Source: Dyadobacter arcticus (GTDB lineage: Bacteria; Bacteroidota; Bacteroidia; Cytophagales; Spirosomataceae). Taken from it: a stretch of 64,000 nucleotides of DNA. A program made the position numbers and the translations under genes. The DNA lies in assembly GCF_011762185.1 (NCBI RefSeq), contig NZ_JAASQJ010000002.1, positions 1,054,001 to 1,118,000 of the forward strand, given 5' to 3'. Shown here piece by piece: positions 26,713 to 35,570 of this stretch (position 1 is the stretch's first letter; each line of letters begins with the position of its first letter). Under the pieces are notes generated by a model that searched no databases, was not told where the DNA came from, and saw only the letters and a list, made by a program, of their open reading frames with translations.

Positions 26713-27276
26713 ATGTTAATGACCCATCATCTGGAAGTTATTAAAGACAAGAATTTCAGCTCGGACGCCTTGGACGGGGATCATTTTGAGCAAATCCGTT
26801 TTTCCAATTGCACCTTCACCGATCTTTCAGGCATTGAATTTATTGATTGCATATTTCAGGATTGCAACCTGAGTAATGCGCTGATTCGGAATTGCAAAAT
26901 ATCTGATGTACAGTTTGTTAATTGCAAATTAACTGGTGTCAACTTTACGGAAAGCAAGGAATTTGCCTTTGCCGCAATATTTGAAAACTGCATTCTTGAT
27001 TATGCAATTTTCGAAAATAAAAAATTGAATAAATCTTCATTCAGTAACTGCAAAATTCATGGTGCCGACTTCACCGGCGCTGACTTATCGAAATGCAGGA
27101 TACATAACATTGATTTCTGGGACGCTGTTTTTGAAAATTCTAATCTGTCGGGCGTCGACTTTTCAAGCAGTAAGAACTTCACCATCGATCCCACCCGCAA
27201 CAATATCCGAAAAGCCAAATTCCTGTCTTCCGATTTAGCCGGCCTGCTGACCAGATTTGACATAATTATCAAATAG
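26713..27276 (+). CDS. Pentapeptide-repeat protein, Qnr/McbG-like
   Basis: A 187-residue right-handed quadrilateral beta-helix protein. Consecutive five-residue units with F, L or I at the centre run from about residue 28 to 155, for example CTFTD LSGIE FIDCI FQDCN, with many cysteines (NC.., DC.. pairs) at the i-2-type position. The tail NNIRKAKFLSSDLAGLLTRF resembles the C-terminal dimerisation helix of the Qnr family. Proteins of this type mimic B-DNA and protect type II topoisomerases from quinolones or microcin. Whether this one does is not known. A second ATG two codons later (26719) is equally possible. It follows thioredoxin by 29 bases. Confidence 0.88.
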   Translation: MLMTHHLEVIKDKNFSSDALDGDHFEQIRFSNCTFTDLSGIEFIDCIFQDCNLSNALIRNCKISDVQFVNCKLTGVNFTESKEFAFAAIFENCILDYAIFENKKLNKSSFSNCKIHGADFTGADLSKCRIHNIDFWDAVFENSNLSGVDFSSSKNFTIDPTRNNIRKAKFLSSDLAGLLTRFDIIIK

Positions 27277-27334
27277 AATTTTGAACCGCTAGGCATTTTT
27301 CGTTTCTTGGCCCGATTAAATATTCAAATGAATT

Positions 27335-28450
27335 ATGTCGTCACAGCTATTTGCCGATCGGGTTTTTACGGGAAAAGAAGTTCTTAAAAATCAGCTTATT
27401 CAAGTCCTGGACGGTCAGATAGCCGCAATGGAATATGTGGAAGCCTCGTCTATCGGATCCATTTCAAGGGTATCGAACCTGGCTCCCGGCCTTTTTGATA
27501 GCCATATCAATGGCGGTGAAAAATATTATTTTACTGAAAGGGCCGACGAAGAGACCATTGATGATATTTATCAGGCGAGTGTAAAATCTGGAACTGCCTA
27601 CGTACTCCCCACGCTCATAACTTCTCCGCTGGACAATATCTTAAAAGGCATTGAGGCGACCAGGAACTATATTTCTAAAAATCCAGAAGCGGGTGTACCA
27701 GGGATGCATCTGGAAGGCCCTTTTCTTAATCCCATAAAAAGAGGCGCTCATCTTACTGAATATGTACGTAAACCTATCAATTCAGAGCTGGAAGAGATTA
27801 TCCGTTATGGCAAAGATGTCATCAAACTGATCACCATAGCCCCCGAAATGTTTACGGAAGATCAGATTCAGATGCTTCTGGATTCCGGAATTACCGTTTC
27901 AGCTGGTCATTCCAATGCTACATATGAGGAAGCGGTGAAAGCATTTTCCCAGGGAATAGGCCTCGTAACGCACTTATACAATGCAATGTCCGCCTTTGGC
28001 CATCGAGCACCTGGCCTGGTAGGTGCTACTTTTGATATAGCATCTGTTTATGCCCCCATTATTATCGACGGTATCCACTGCGATTTCGGAGCCGCCAGTG
28101 TCGCCTATAAGATCAAAAAAGATAAGCTGTTTTTGATTTCCGATGCTTTGTTCCTAGGAGAAAAAGTAACTGAATTTAAATGGGGGGAATTTGATGCTTA
28201 TCTCAAAGACGGTCGCTATACCAACTCGGACGGAAATCTGGCAGGGGCAACCATTTCGCTGCCAGATGCAGTACGAAACGCAGTTCAAATTGTGGGAATT
28301 CCGTTGCAGGAAGCAATTGAAATGGCGACCATACGTCCCGCAACCGCCTTACGGCTTGACAAACAAATCGGCAACATAGACATTGGATATCCAGCCATTT
28401 TCACCGCTTTTGATGACAATCTCGAAAAATTTGAAGTGTTGACGATGTAG
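27335..28450 (+). CDS. nagA: N-acetylglucosamine-6-phosphate deacetylase
   Basis: A 371-residue amidohydrolase that removes acetate from GlcNAc-6-phosphate, feeding amino sugars to glycolysis or to UDP-GlcNAc. Motifs: H57 and N59 in FDSHINGG, metal ligand E127 in GMHLEGPFLNP, H192 in SAGHSNATYEEA, H213 in VTHLYNAMSAFGHR, and the catalytic aspartate D270 in LFLISDAL. The H-x-N in place of H-x-H is in line with the NagA group, which uses a reduced metal site. No nagB lies beside it. It ends 2 bases from the convergent radical SAM gene. Confidence 0.93.
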   Translation: MSSQLFADRVFTGKEVLKNQLIQVLDGQIAAMEYVEASSIGSISRVSNLAPGLFDSHINGGEKYYFTERADEETIDDIYQASVKSGTAYVLPTLITSPLDNILKGIEATRNYISKNPEAGVPGMHLEGPFLNPIKRGAHLTEYVRKPINSELEEIIRYGKDVIKLITIAPEMFTEDQIQMLLDSGITVSAGHSNATYEEAVKAFSQGIGLVTHLYNAMSAFGHRAPGLVGATFDIASVYAPIIIDGIHCDFGAASVAYKIKKDKLFLISDALFLGEKVTEFKWGEFDAYLKDGRYTNSDGNLAGATISLPDAVRNAVQIVGIPLQEAIEMATIRPATALRLDKQIGNIDIGYPAIFTAFDDNLEKFEVLTM

Positions 28451-28452
28451 TG

Positions 28453-30651
28453 TCAAATAACAAGAAGACCTCCGTTTCTTAGCTCCTGCCATGTTTCCGA
28501 AGCAGTCCACGCATCAAAACTTCCTAAACCAGCCTGTTCGAAATCTTTTTTCAATTGTTCAAAAAGGTAAGGTTCCTGATTGGCGACAAGTAACCTTGGA
28601 AATATTTCCCTGAGCCATTTCCCTATTGCCAAATTGGCTTCAATGGCCCATTCTCTCCTTTTGCTAAAAAAGACCAGCTCGGCTACTTCAAGAACTAAAC
28701 TACCTTTTTGCTCTTGAAAAATGGACATCTCAGGCAAACTTCCCAGCCATATCATAACCGCATTAGGCCGACTATTCAGATCAGGGATATCCTGAATGCT
28801 TTTTTCGATATAGGATGGCGGGATGGATGTAGGAGGTACTTTGAAATCAAACCATCTGGAATGCGGGAAATCAAGACAAACTCCGTGCATGTAATTGAAT
28901 AATGATTTGCGCAATCCGTCTGCAAAACGGTCATGATCAGTGCCTAACGGATCCCGATGTTCCAGGTCATTGTTGGCAAATTTGCCTGTATCAGGCCCTA
29001 AACGCATTACATCAAATTCCGCCGGATGCAAACCAACAGGACTGTGGGCGGTCATTGCAAACCGATGCCAAAACCCCGACTGCACAATACCTGCCTGAAA
29101 CAATTGCCGGACCATTTCCAGTGAATCGATGGTTTCCTGGGCAGTTTGTGTTGGAAAACCATACATCAGATAAGCATGCACCATAATGCCGGCCTGCGTG
29201 AAACCATCTGCCACTTTCGCCACCTGTGCGACGGTTACGCCCTTTTTCATCTTCTCCAACAACCGATCGGATGCCACTTCCAGGCCACCGGAAATTGCAA
29301 TGCAACCCGAAGCTTTCAGCAGGATGCAGAGATCATGGGTGAAGTTCTTTTCAAATCGAATATTCGTCCACCACACCACGGTTATTTTGCGGCGGATTAT
29401 TTCCAGTGCCAGGTCTCTCAGCAATGCAGGAGGTGCCGCTTCATCCACAAAATGAAAACCATTCTGCTGCGTTTGCGCTATAATTTCCTCAATTCTGTCG
29501 CAAAGCAAAGCCGCTGTCATTGGTTCATATCGGCGAATGTAATCTAGGGAAATATCACAGAATGAGCATTTTCCCCAATAACATCCATGGGCTAATGTCA
29601 GCTTATTCCACCGTCCATCGCTCCATAACCTGTGCATGGGATTGACAATTTCAATGACGGACAGATAATCGTGCAAAAGAAGATCGCTGTAATCCGGCGT
29701 TCCGGTGTCCCGCTGCGGTACGTCCTTTTCCTTTGCGCCATTATGGTACACAACCTCACCGTTCACGCGGGAATAAACCCGCTTCAGCTGTGCAATTTCC
29801 CTTTGTCCGTCCAGATATTCGAGTAGTGAAAGCAACGGCGCCTCGCCGTCGTCCAGACAAACGAAATCGATGTAATTAAAAACACGTGGTTCTTTTAACG
29901 ACCGAAGTTCTGTATTCGCAAAACCGCCGCCCATTACAATTTTGATGTGTGGATAATGCTTTTTTAGGTATTGTCCGCATTTGAACCCGCCATAGAGATT
30001 TCCGGGAAATGGTACTGAAATGCAAACTAAGTCCGGATGGTTTTCCTGAATTTTTCTTTCCAGCACAGCTGTTAATATCTGAGTCAACAGCGTAACTGGC
30101 GCCTCCAATGCCTTCTCCATTTCATCAAAACTTGTCGCCGAGCGTCCCAGGCGTTCCGCATATCTGCTAAATCCAAAATGCGGATCGACTGCTTCCTGGA
30201 TCAGATCGCCCAAATCTTCGAGATATAATGTCGCAAAATGGCGGGCTTTATCATGTATCCCCATCGTTCCGAATGCCCAATCCATATCCTCCAATTGCGA
30301 AAATCGGCCGGCCTCGGGTAGGTAGCTGCGGTCACAAATGCTGTGTGCAAGGGTGGGATTAATGTTTTTCAGAAATCGGATAACCGGGTCAATGGTGCTG
30401 ATGTAATCCTCTTTCAGCGAGTAAATGCGAAAGCTGTTATCAGTCAATTCAATATCTGCATTATCCAGATCGGCAAAAAGTCTTCCCAGACCGTCGGAAG
30501 AGAACAATTCCACAATCACCTCAATACCCAGATCAGCCTGATACGACTCCCTTCCCAGTGTATTCAAATATCCTTTAAGATATGCAGTGGCTGGGTACGG
30601 CGTATTAAGCTGGGTAAAAGGGGGAGTAATGAGAAGCGTTTTCTTTTGCAA
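28453..30651 (-). CDS. B12-binding-domain radical SAM protein
   Basis: A protein of about 732 residues. The N-terminal part resembles a cobalamin-binding Rossmann domain, starting LLITPPFTQLNTPYPATAYL and later reading HIKIVMGGGFANTELRS. The radical SAM cluster motif CYWGKCSFC is in the middle, within KLTLAHGCYWGKCSFC. Later segments GCIAISGGLEVAS and VHAYLMYGFPTQT fit the SAM barrel. The open frame extends to a TTG at 30762, only 6 bases from the divergent phosphatase start; the conserved block begins at about residue 40 of that version. TTG 30651 leaves a 117-base promoter region and is my choice. Substrate unknown; many relatives methylate or rearrange unreactive carbons. Confidence 0.85.
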   Translation of the reverse strand: MQKKTLLITPPFTQLNTPYPATAYLKGYLNTLGRESYQADLGIEVIVELFSSDGLGRLFADLDNADIELTDNSFRIYSLKEDYISTIDPVIRFLKNINPTLAHSICDRSYLPEAGRFSQLEDMDWAFGTMGIHDKARHFATLYLEDLGDLIQEAVDPHFGFSRYAERLGRSATSFDEMEKALEAPVTLLTQILTAVLERKIQENHPDLVCISVPFPGNLYGGFKCGQYLKKHYPHIKIVMGGGFANTELRSLKEPRVFNYIDFVCLDDGEAPLLSLLEYLDGQREIAQLKRVYSRVNGEVVYHNGAKEKDVPQRDTGTPDYSDLLLHDYLSVIEIVNPMHRLWSDGRWNKLTLAHGCYWGKCSFCDISLDYIRRYEPMTAALLCDRIEEIIAQTQQNGFHFVDEAAPPALLRDLALEIIRRKITVVWWTNIRFEKNFTHDLCILLKASGCIAISGGLEVASDRLLEKMKKGVTVAQVAKVADGFTQAGIMVHAYLMYGFPTQTAQETIDSLEMVRQLFQAGIVQSGFWHRFAMTAHSPVGLHPAEFDVMRLGPDTGKFANNDLEHRDPLGTDHDRFADGLRKSLFNYMHGVCLDFPHSRWFDFKVPPTSIPPSYIEKSIQDIPDLNSRPNAVMIWLGSLPEMSIFQEQKGSLVLEVAELVFFSKRREWAIEANLAIGKWLREIFPRLLVANQEPYLFEQLKKDFEQAGLGSFDAWTASETWQELRNGGLLVI

Positions 30652-30768
30652 AGCGAATGAAGATTGTACTACAAAATTAAGAGCCTTTTTCTTAACACAA
30701 ACTAAACAGCCAATAGTCGGATTATTAGTAAAATGGGTATTATCATTGTCTGAACTTTTCAAGAAATT

Positions 30769-32169
30769 ATGTACCGCGGTCGCCGATTATTTTTTCAATA
30801 TCTCGCAGGTTTTTTACTATCCTGCTGCTTTCCTCTCTACTCACAGCAAAACAAAACGTATCCGCCGTCTCAGTTTCCGGACCGGGTTATATTGGGTTAC
30901 AAGGGTAACCCAGCCACTTCACAGGCTGTGAACTGGCGCACAGATTCTACTGTAACCAATGCCGTCGCTGCAATCGACGAAGCTGACGCATCTCCTGATT
31001 TTCAAGATAAAGCGATCATTGTGAAGGCATTAAGCCAACCCACCAAATTGGAAGAGCGATCGGTAATTTATCATGAAGTGAACTTTACCGACCTTAAACC
31101 GGAAACTCAATATGTCTACAGGGTCGGTAATGGTACACAATGGAGTGAATGGTTTCACTTTAAAACTGCGTCAGATAAGCCGACACCATTGTCTTTTCTT
31201 TACTTTGGCGATGCCCAGAATGACATCCGGGCGCTTTGGTCGCGTACCATTCGAGGCGCGTATTCTACCCTGCCCAAAGCTAATTTCATGATCCACGCCG
31301 GTGACCTGATCAACAATTCCAACAGTGATTACCAATGGGGCGAATGGTTCGAGGCCGGTGGTTGGGTGAATGGTATGGTACCTAATCTTGCGGCACCAGG
31401 AAACCATGAATATTATCGGGAAGGCCAAAAGGAAAAAGTTTCCAAACATTGGAGACCGCAATTTGCATTACCGGAGAACGGGCCGGAAGATTTGCTGGAA
31501 ACCACCTATTACATTGATTACCAAGGAAGTCGGTTCATCTTTCTCAACTCCGAGGAAGCCACTTCGAGCAAAAGTTCGCGTGACATGCAGGCCGAATGGT
31601 TTGAAAAAGTAGCTTCCGAAAACACAAACCGCTGGACTGTCGTTGTCCACCATCACCCCATTTATTCTACCAAACAAGGCAGGGATAACGACGAGTGGCG
31701 GGAGAAAATGGAGCCGATATACAAAAAATATAAGGTTGATCTTGTTCTTCAGGGCCATGACCACACTTATGGAAGAGGGATTAATATGCCTCTTGGTCAA
31801 AGCCGGAAAAAACCGGACGGCCCCATTTACGTGGTTTCGGTCAGCGGCCCGAAAATGTATGATATAGGTCTGCAAAACTGGATGGACCGTGCGGCGTCAG
31901 ATACCCAGTTATATCAGGCGATCACAATTAATCAGGATAAACTTTCCTTTAAAGCATTCACGGTAAATGGTGACCTCTACGATGCCTTTGACCTGGCAAA
32001 AGACAAAAACGGAAGCAATACACTCGTCGAATTGTCTGATAAGTTGGAAATGCAGGAACGGCTGAAACTTCCGGAGCGCTATGAAAAAAGCTTTAAAGAA
32101 GCTGAGTTGAAGGAATATAACGAACGCTACCAGGAATACAAAAAGCGGAAGGGAATTAAAAACAGGTGA
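30769..32169 (+). CDS. Purple-acid-phosphatase-like secreted metallophosphoesterase
   Basis: A 466-residue secreted enzyme with a signal peptide ending near FPLYSQ. An N-terminal fibronectin-like domain (about 38-135, ending in ETQYVYRVGNG..WSEWFHFKT) precedes the catalytic domain. Metal motifs appear in order: YFGDAQ, HAGDLI, PGNHEYY, VVHHHPIYS and QGHDHTYGRG, the two-metal set of purple acid phosphatases. It hydrolyses phosphomonoesters outside the cytoplasm and probably helps acquire phosphate. It ends 11 bases from the convergent CocE-type hydrolase; the short gap contains no clear terminator. Confidence 0.92.
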   Translation: MYRGRRLFFQYLAGFLLSCCFPLYSQQNKTYPPSQFPDRVILGYKGNPATSQAVNWRTDSTVTNAVAAIDEADASPDFQDKAIIVKALSQPTKLEERSVIYHEVNFTDLKPETQYVYRVGNGTQWSEWFHFKTASDKPTPLSFLYFGDAQNDIRALWSRTIRGAYSTLPKANFMIHAGDLINNSNSDYQWGEWFEAGGWVNGMVPNLAAPGNHEYYREGQKEKVSKHWRPQFALPENGPEDLLETTYYIDYQGSRFIFLNSEEATSSKSSRDMQAEWFEKVASENTNRWTVVVHHHPIYSTKQGRDNDEWREKMEPIYKKYKVDLVLQGHDHTYGRGINMPLGQSRKKPDGPIYVVSVSGPKMYDIGLQNWMDRAASDTQLYQAITINQDKLSFKAFTVNGDLYDAFDLAKDKNGSNTLVELSDKLEMQERLKLPERYEKSFKEAELKEYNERYQEYKKRKGIKNR

Positions 32170-32180
32170 ATAAAACGGCG

Positions 32181-34055
32181 CTATTTGAGAACTGGCAAAA
32201 GAAAGCTGCTGCTGTTTTTCGAGTCGTGGTGAATGGTGATTTTTGCCTTTTGAAAATCTTCTTCAGTAGCTTCAAAAATATTGATGAATTTCTGCGGATT
32301 CCTGTCAACCAATGGAAACCAGCTGCTTTGTACCTGTACCATGATGCGGTGGCCTTTCTTAAAAGTATGGGCGACTTCATTAAGCCTGACCGTAACTTTT
32401 TCAATTTTATCTTTCGCGAAAGGCTCCGGTTTGGAAAAACTGTTCCTGAATTTTCCTCTTAAAACCTCCGCACGGACCATTTGCTGATATCCGCCCATTT
32501 GTACAGGACGTTCTCCTTCTTTTGCTGCCGGAACTGCGGTATTGGACGGCCACACATCAATGACCTTCACAATGAAATCTGCATCGGAACCAGTCATCGA
32601 TACCATTAAGTTGGCAACAATTTCGCCGGTTAATGTTACGTCTTCGGAAAGCGAATCGCCCTGGAAGCTCAGAACATCCGGTCTTCTGGACGCAAATCGC
32701 TGATCCTCGGCCATATACTCATTGTTTCTGTTTCCGCTGATGACATTGGTATAAGGAACAGGCTTCGCAGGATCACTCTCGTATTCCGACGTACTTTTAG
32801 CGAAAGTTGGCTTGGTGGTCGACAATGTGCCTTTGGGACCTAGATAATAGGCGGTGGGCAGGCTATTTTTGGGAGGCCAAACATCATAATTTTTCCATTT
32901 GTTAGTCCCTGTTTCAAAAACAGTGATTTCGGACTGATCAAAGCTGCCTTTTCCTTTAAGATAAAAATTAAAGAATTTGGTCTCGATCTCCTCCTGATAA
33001 TACTTGTTCACATCCGCACCAAACTGATATTGCGCAAATGATTTCCAAGTAGCGGCTGCCCAGCCACCGTGCGTCCAGGGCCCCATAACCAATCTGTTAT
33101 TGTTCCCAGGCGTTTGCTTTTCAATGGCAGCGTAAGTTTTCAATGCACCGTACAAATCCTCCGCATCAAACCACCCTCCTACGATCAAAACCGCAGGTTT
33201 GATGTTTTTCAAATGATTTTTGATATTCCGCGATTGCCAGAATTCATCGTAGATCGGATGTGCAGTAGTTTGTCGCCATATACTTTTCTCATCCGCAAAA
33301 TAAGGCGCTGCATTGGTTTTTTTCAACGGGCCAAAATCGAGAAAATATTGGTAAGCATCGCTGAAATCAGCATTAAAATGCGACTTATAATTCTGTCCGT
33401 CAGCACTTTTTGGCCCGTCAAACCCACTGTAAAAGGCAAAATTGTCCATTAGGAAGAATGCACCATTGTGGTAGCAGTCATCTCCGATGAATTCATCGGA
33501 CATGGGTGCCTGAGGAGAGACCGCCACCAGTGCAGGATGCGCGTCGGGCAGTGCGGCTGAGGAATAGTAACCCGGGAAAGAAATACCGGACTGCCCGACC
33601 TTACCATTGTTTTTGGTGTTTTTCAAAAGCCATTCAATGGTGTCGTAGGTATCGCTGGACTCGTCGACGTCCTTTTTACTTTTCTTATTATCTATTGCAG
33701 GAGTCATCTCCCTGAATTCTCCTTCGCTTTTATACCTACCGCGGGCATCCTGATAAACAAAAATGTACTTCTCCCGCATAAGTATCGTATTTGGCCCCAG
33801 GCTGCGTCTGTAATTGTTAGCACCATATGGCCTCACCGAATATGGGGTGCGCTGCATCAGAATGGGATATGTCTGGGACGAATCTTTTGGTGTGTAAATG
33901 GTGGTGAAAAGCTTCACGCCGTCCCGCATGGTAATGTACTGTTCTGTTTTGAGATAGTTACTTCTCACAAAACCCGTATCGATCGCAGGTGCATTTTGGG
34001 CATTCGACAAAAAAGAACCTGCCAGGAGCAGGAAAAGTAGCGAAAATATCTTCAT
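32181..34055 (-). CDS. CocE/NonD-family hydrolase (X-Pro dipeptidyl-peptidase-like)
   Basis: A 624-residue secreted serine hydrolase with a signal peptide ending at about residue 19-20 (GSFLSNAQ). The alpha/beta-hydrolase domain begins YITMRDGVKLFTTIYTP, and the nucleophile is S159 in the GQSGISFPGYYSS elbow. The C-terminal half is the jelly-roll PepX_C domain (for example LTGEIVANLMVSMTGSDADF). Relatives include cocaine esterase, glutaryl-7-ACA acylase and alpha-amino-acid ester hydrolases. The natural substrate is unknown. Confidence 0.93.
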   Translation of the reverse strand: MKIFSLLFLLLAGSFLSNAQNAPAIDTGFVRSNYLKTEQYITMRDGVKLFTTIYTPKDSSQTYPILMQRTPYSVRPYGANNYRRSLGPNTILMREKYIFVYQDARGRYKSEGEFREMTPAIDNKKSKKDVDESSDTYDTIEWLLKNTKNNGKVGQSGISFPGYYSSAALPDAHPALVAVSPQAPMSDEFIGDDCYHNGAFFLMDNFAFYSGFDGPKSADGQNYKSHFNADFSDAYQYFLDFGPLKKTNAAPYFADEKSIWRQTTAHPIYDEFWQSRNIKNHLKNIKPAVLIVGGWFDAEDLYGALKTYAAIEKQTPGNNNRLVMGPWTHGGWAAATWKSFAQYQFGADVNKYYQEEIETKFFNFYLKGKGSFDQSEITVFETGTNKWKNYDVWPPKNSLPTAYYLGPKGTLSTTKPTFAKSTSEYESDPAKPVPYTNVISGNRNNEYMAEDQRFASRRPDVLSFQGDSLSEDVTLTGEIVANLMVSMTGSDADFIVKVIDVWPSNTAVPAAKEGERPVQMGGYQQMVRAEVLRGKFRNSFSKPEPFAKDKIEKVTVRLNEVAHTFKKGHRIMVQVQSSWFPLVDRNPQKFINIFEATEEDFQKAKITIHHDSKNSSSFLLPVLK

Positions 34056-34126
34056 AACAGATCAGAAGTGTATTAAAGGTTTCTAATCAAAAATACAGAA
34101 GAAATATTTTGTATCCGAGCTGATAC

Positions 34127-35305
34127 TCAGAAGGCGAACTTGGCGGGCGTAGCAGTCGGTATAATGACCAGCAAATCATATCCTTCCAGTATCTGCGACA
34201 TTCTGGTACTCTGAGGGTTAATCTTTGCTTTCTTCATTTCTACATTCATTGACCCCAAATCGAAGCATTGCCAGTTTTCTCCGCTTTCGATTTTGAAGAA
34301 TGGTTTCAAGGTTTTCAGGTCGTCGCTTTCCTGATCAATCGGAGAGGCTGGAAAACCTTCGAAAGGTGAAGCCTGCGACCCGGACTTTCCGATGATCATG
34401 ATGTGAAGGGATTTTTGAAAGCGGCTGTCGGCAACATTGTTGATTAGGTTACCTAGATCGTAAATGTCCATCAGGCTTTGTCCCTTGGGCATATGAATCG
34501 CGCCATATTTAAACAGGCTCTTTTTATCGGCCCAATTCTCGTATTCCTGCATTAACTGCTCTTTCATTAATTGAATTCGCAAATGGTGATTTTGCTCTTT
34601 ATAGATTCTGGCGGTAAGTTTCAGCTTGTCTATCACATTCACTTCCTCTTTGCTCAGTTGTAATGCCGAAAGTGCTGAAATATTTTTCTCAAAATCAGAG
34701 GTTAGCATGTAGAATGGCTGACTGGGATCTTTCCGAAACCGATCAAAATGCGTTTTTGATTGATTTTCGATTTCGGCGTAAATAGCAGCTGCTGCTGCAT
34801 TTTTCGTTTTTGTTTTCCACTCATTGCAAATCAGCCGGTCGGCAACGATTAGGATCTGATCCGTCCCGAAAATTTTTGTTTTGTCCTTCACCAATTGTTT
34901 GAAGAGATCCAATTCCGGTTTCATGGCATAAAATGAAAATGTGTTCCCATATGCCAGGATAAACTCGTTCCACTCTTTATCCGATTGACTTTTCAATCTT
35001 GTTTCGATTATGGATGCTGAAAACGGGTCAATTTCACAAAAGAAATTGTCGAATTTGGTTTCGTTCAAAAGGGCAGAGCAGAACTGCGGAACTTCATTCA
35101 TTAAATGGTCTTCACCAATTAATACATAATTCGATTTTTTCACTTTTTCGAGGATATCCAGCCAACCGGTTCCCACAAAGGTGTTTCTTTCGGGCAAGAA
35201 CGTTTTCATGTGGTTTTTTGATAACACCGTGATAATGGTATCCTGTGAATAAGTCGCAATACTGCACAAATTGAGTACTACGAGTAGCCATGTGATTTTT
35301 TTCAT
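34127..35305 (-). CDS. EreA/ChaN-like secreted protein of unknown function
   Basis: A 392-residue protein with a signal peptide ending near CSIATYSQ. The motif YVLIGEDHLMNEVPQFC and the later FCEIDPFSA fit the superfamily that includes erythromycin esterases, ChaN and TraB/TIKI (a conserved G-E-x-H near the front). The middle has a helical insert. Motif likeness is short, so the family placement is tentative and no substrate can be inferred. It follows the CocE-like gene's direction with a 71-base gap and could be co-transcribed with it. Confidence 0.6.
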   Translation of the reverse strand: MKKITWLLVVLNLCSIATYSQDTIITVLSKNHMKTFLPERNTFVGTGWLDILEKVKKSNYVLIGEDHLMNEVPQFCSALLNETKFDNFFCEIDPFSASIIETRLKSQSDKEWNEFILAYGNTFSFYAMKPELDLFKQLVKDKTKIFGTDQILIVADRLICNEWKTKTKNAAAAAIYAEIENQSKTHFDRFRKDPSQPFYMLTSDFEKNISALSALQLSKEEVNVIDKLKLTARIYKEQNHHLRIQLMKEQLMQEYENWADKKSLFKYGAIHMPKGQSLMDIYDLGNLINNVADSRFQKSLHIMIIGKSGSQASPFEGFPASPIDQESDDLKTLKPFFKIESGENWQCFDLGSMNVEMKKAKINPQSTRMSQILEGYDLLVIIPTATPAKFAF

Positions 35306-35455
35306 GATCGGGGATAGTTAGAATTAAGAAATAACAGAGACGTCCCATCAATAGCAAATGTGAATTATTTCCCGACAGATCTGAGTTATTTTAAGGTTTG
35401 GCAATCAATCGATTGGATTAGAAAGCTACTGGTGCCGCTAGCCTGATCGGAAACG

Positions 35456-35490
35456 AATCAGCCAACCCAAATAACATGGATTGGCTGATT
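35456..35490. terminator. Hairpin downstream of the choice-of-anchor-A gene
   Basis: A perfect 10-bp inverted repeat AATCAGCCAA / TTGGCTGATT with a CC/GG extension across one mismatch and a loop of about 10 bases. It lies 80 bases past the stop of the T9SS protein and 150 bases before the EreA-like gene, both on the minus strand. There is no strong T run, so it is either a weak terminator or an mRNA-end stabilising hairpin. Confidence 0.5.
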
Positions 35491-35570
35491 GAACTCTCGA
35501 CTCAACTGATATGATTATTTACAAATCAGTAATTTCTTTGCATTAGGATATTTGAATCTAAAAAATACCT

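Noticed and set aside
28902..29547. Several overlapping open frames antisense to the radical SAM gene
   Set aside because: They have no family likeness and lie fully inside a conserved coding gene; they are shadows of its codon pattern.
30652..30762. Longer N-terminus for the radical SAM protein
   Set aside because: It starts with TTG, adds 37 low-conservation residues and would leave only 6 bases to the divergent gene, with no room for promoters.
35406..35415. CAATCGATTG palindrome upstream of the EreA-like gene
   Set aside because: A 10-bp AT-rich palindrome is expected often by chance, and no promoter lies beside it.
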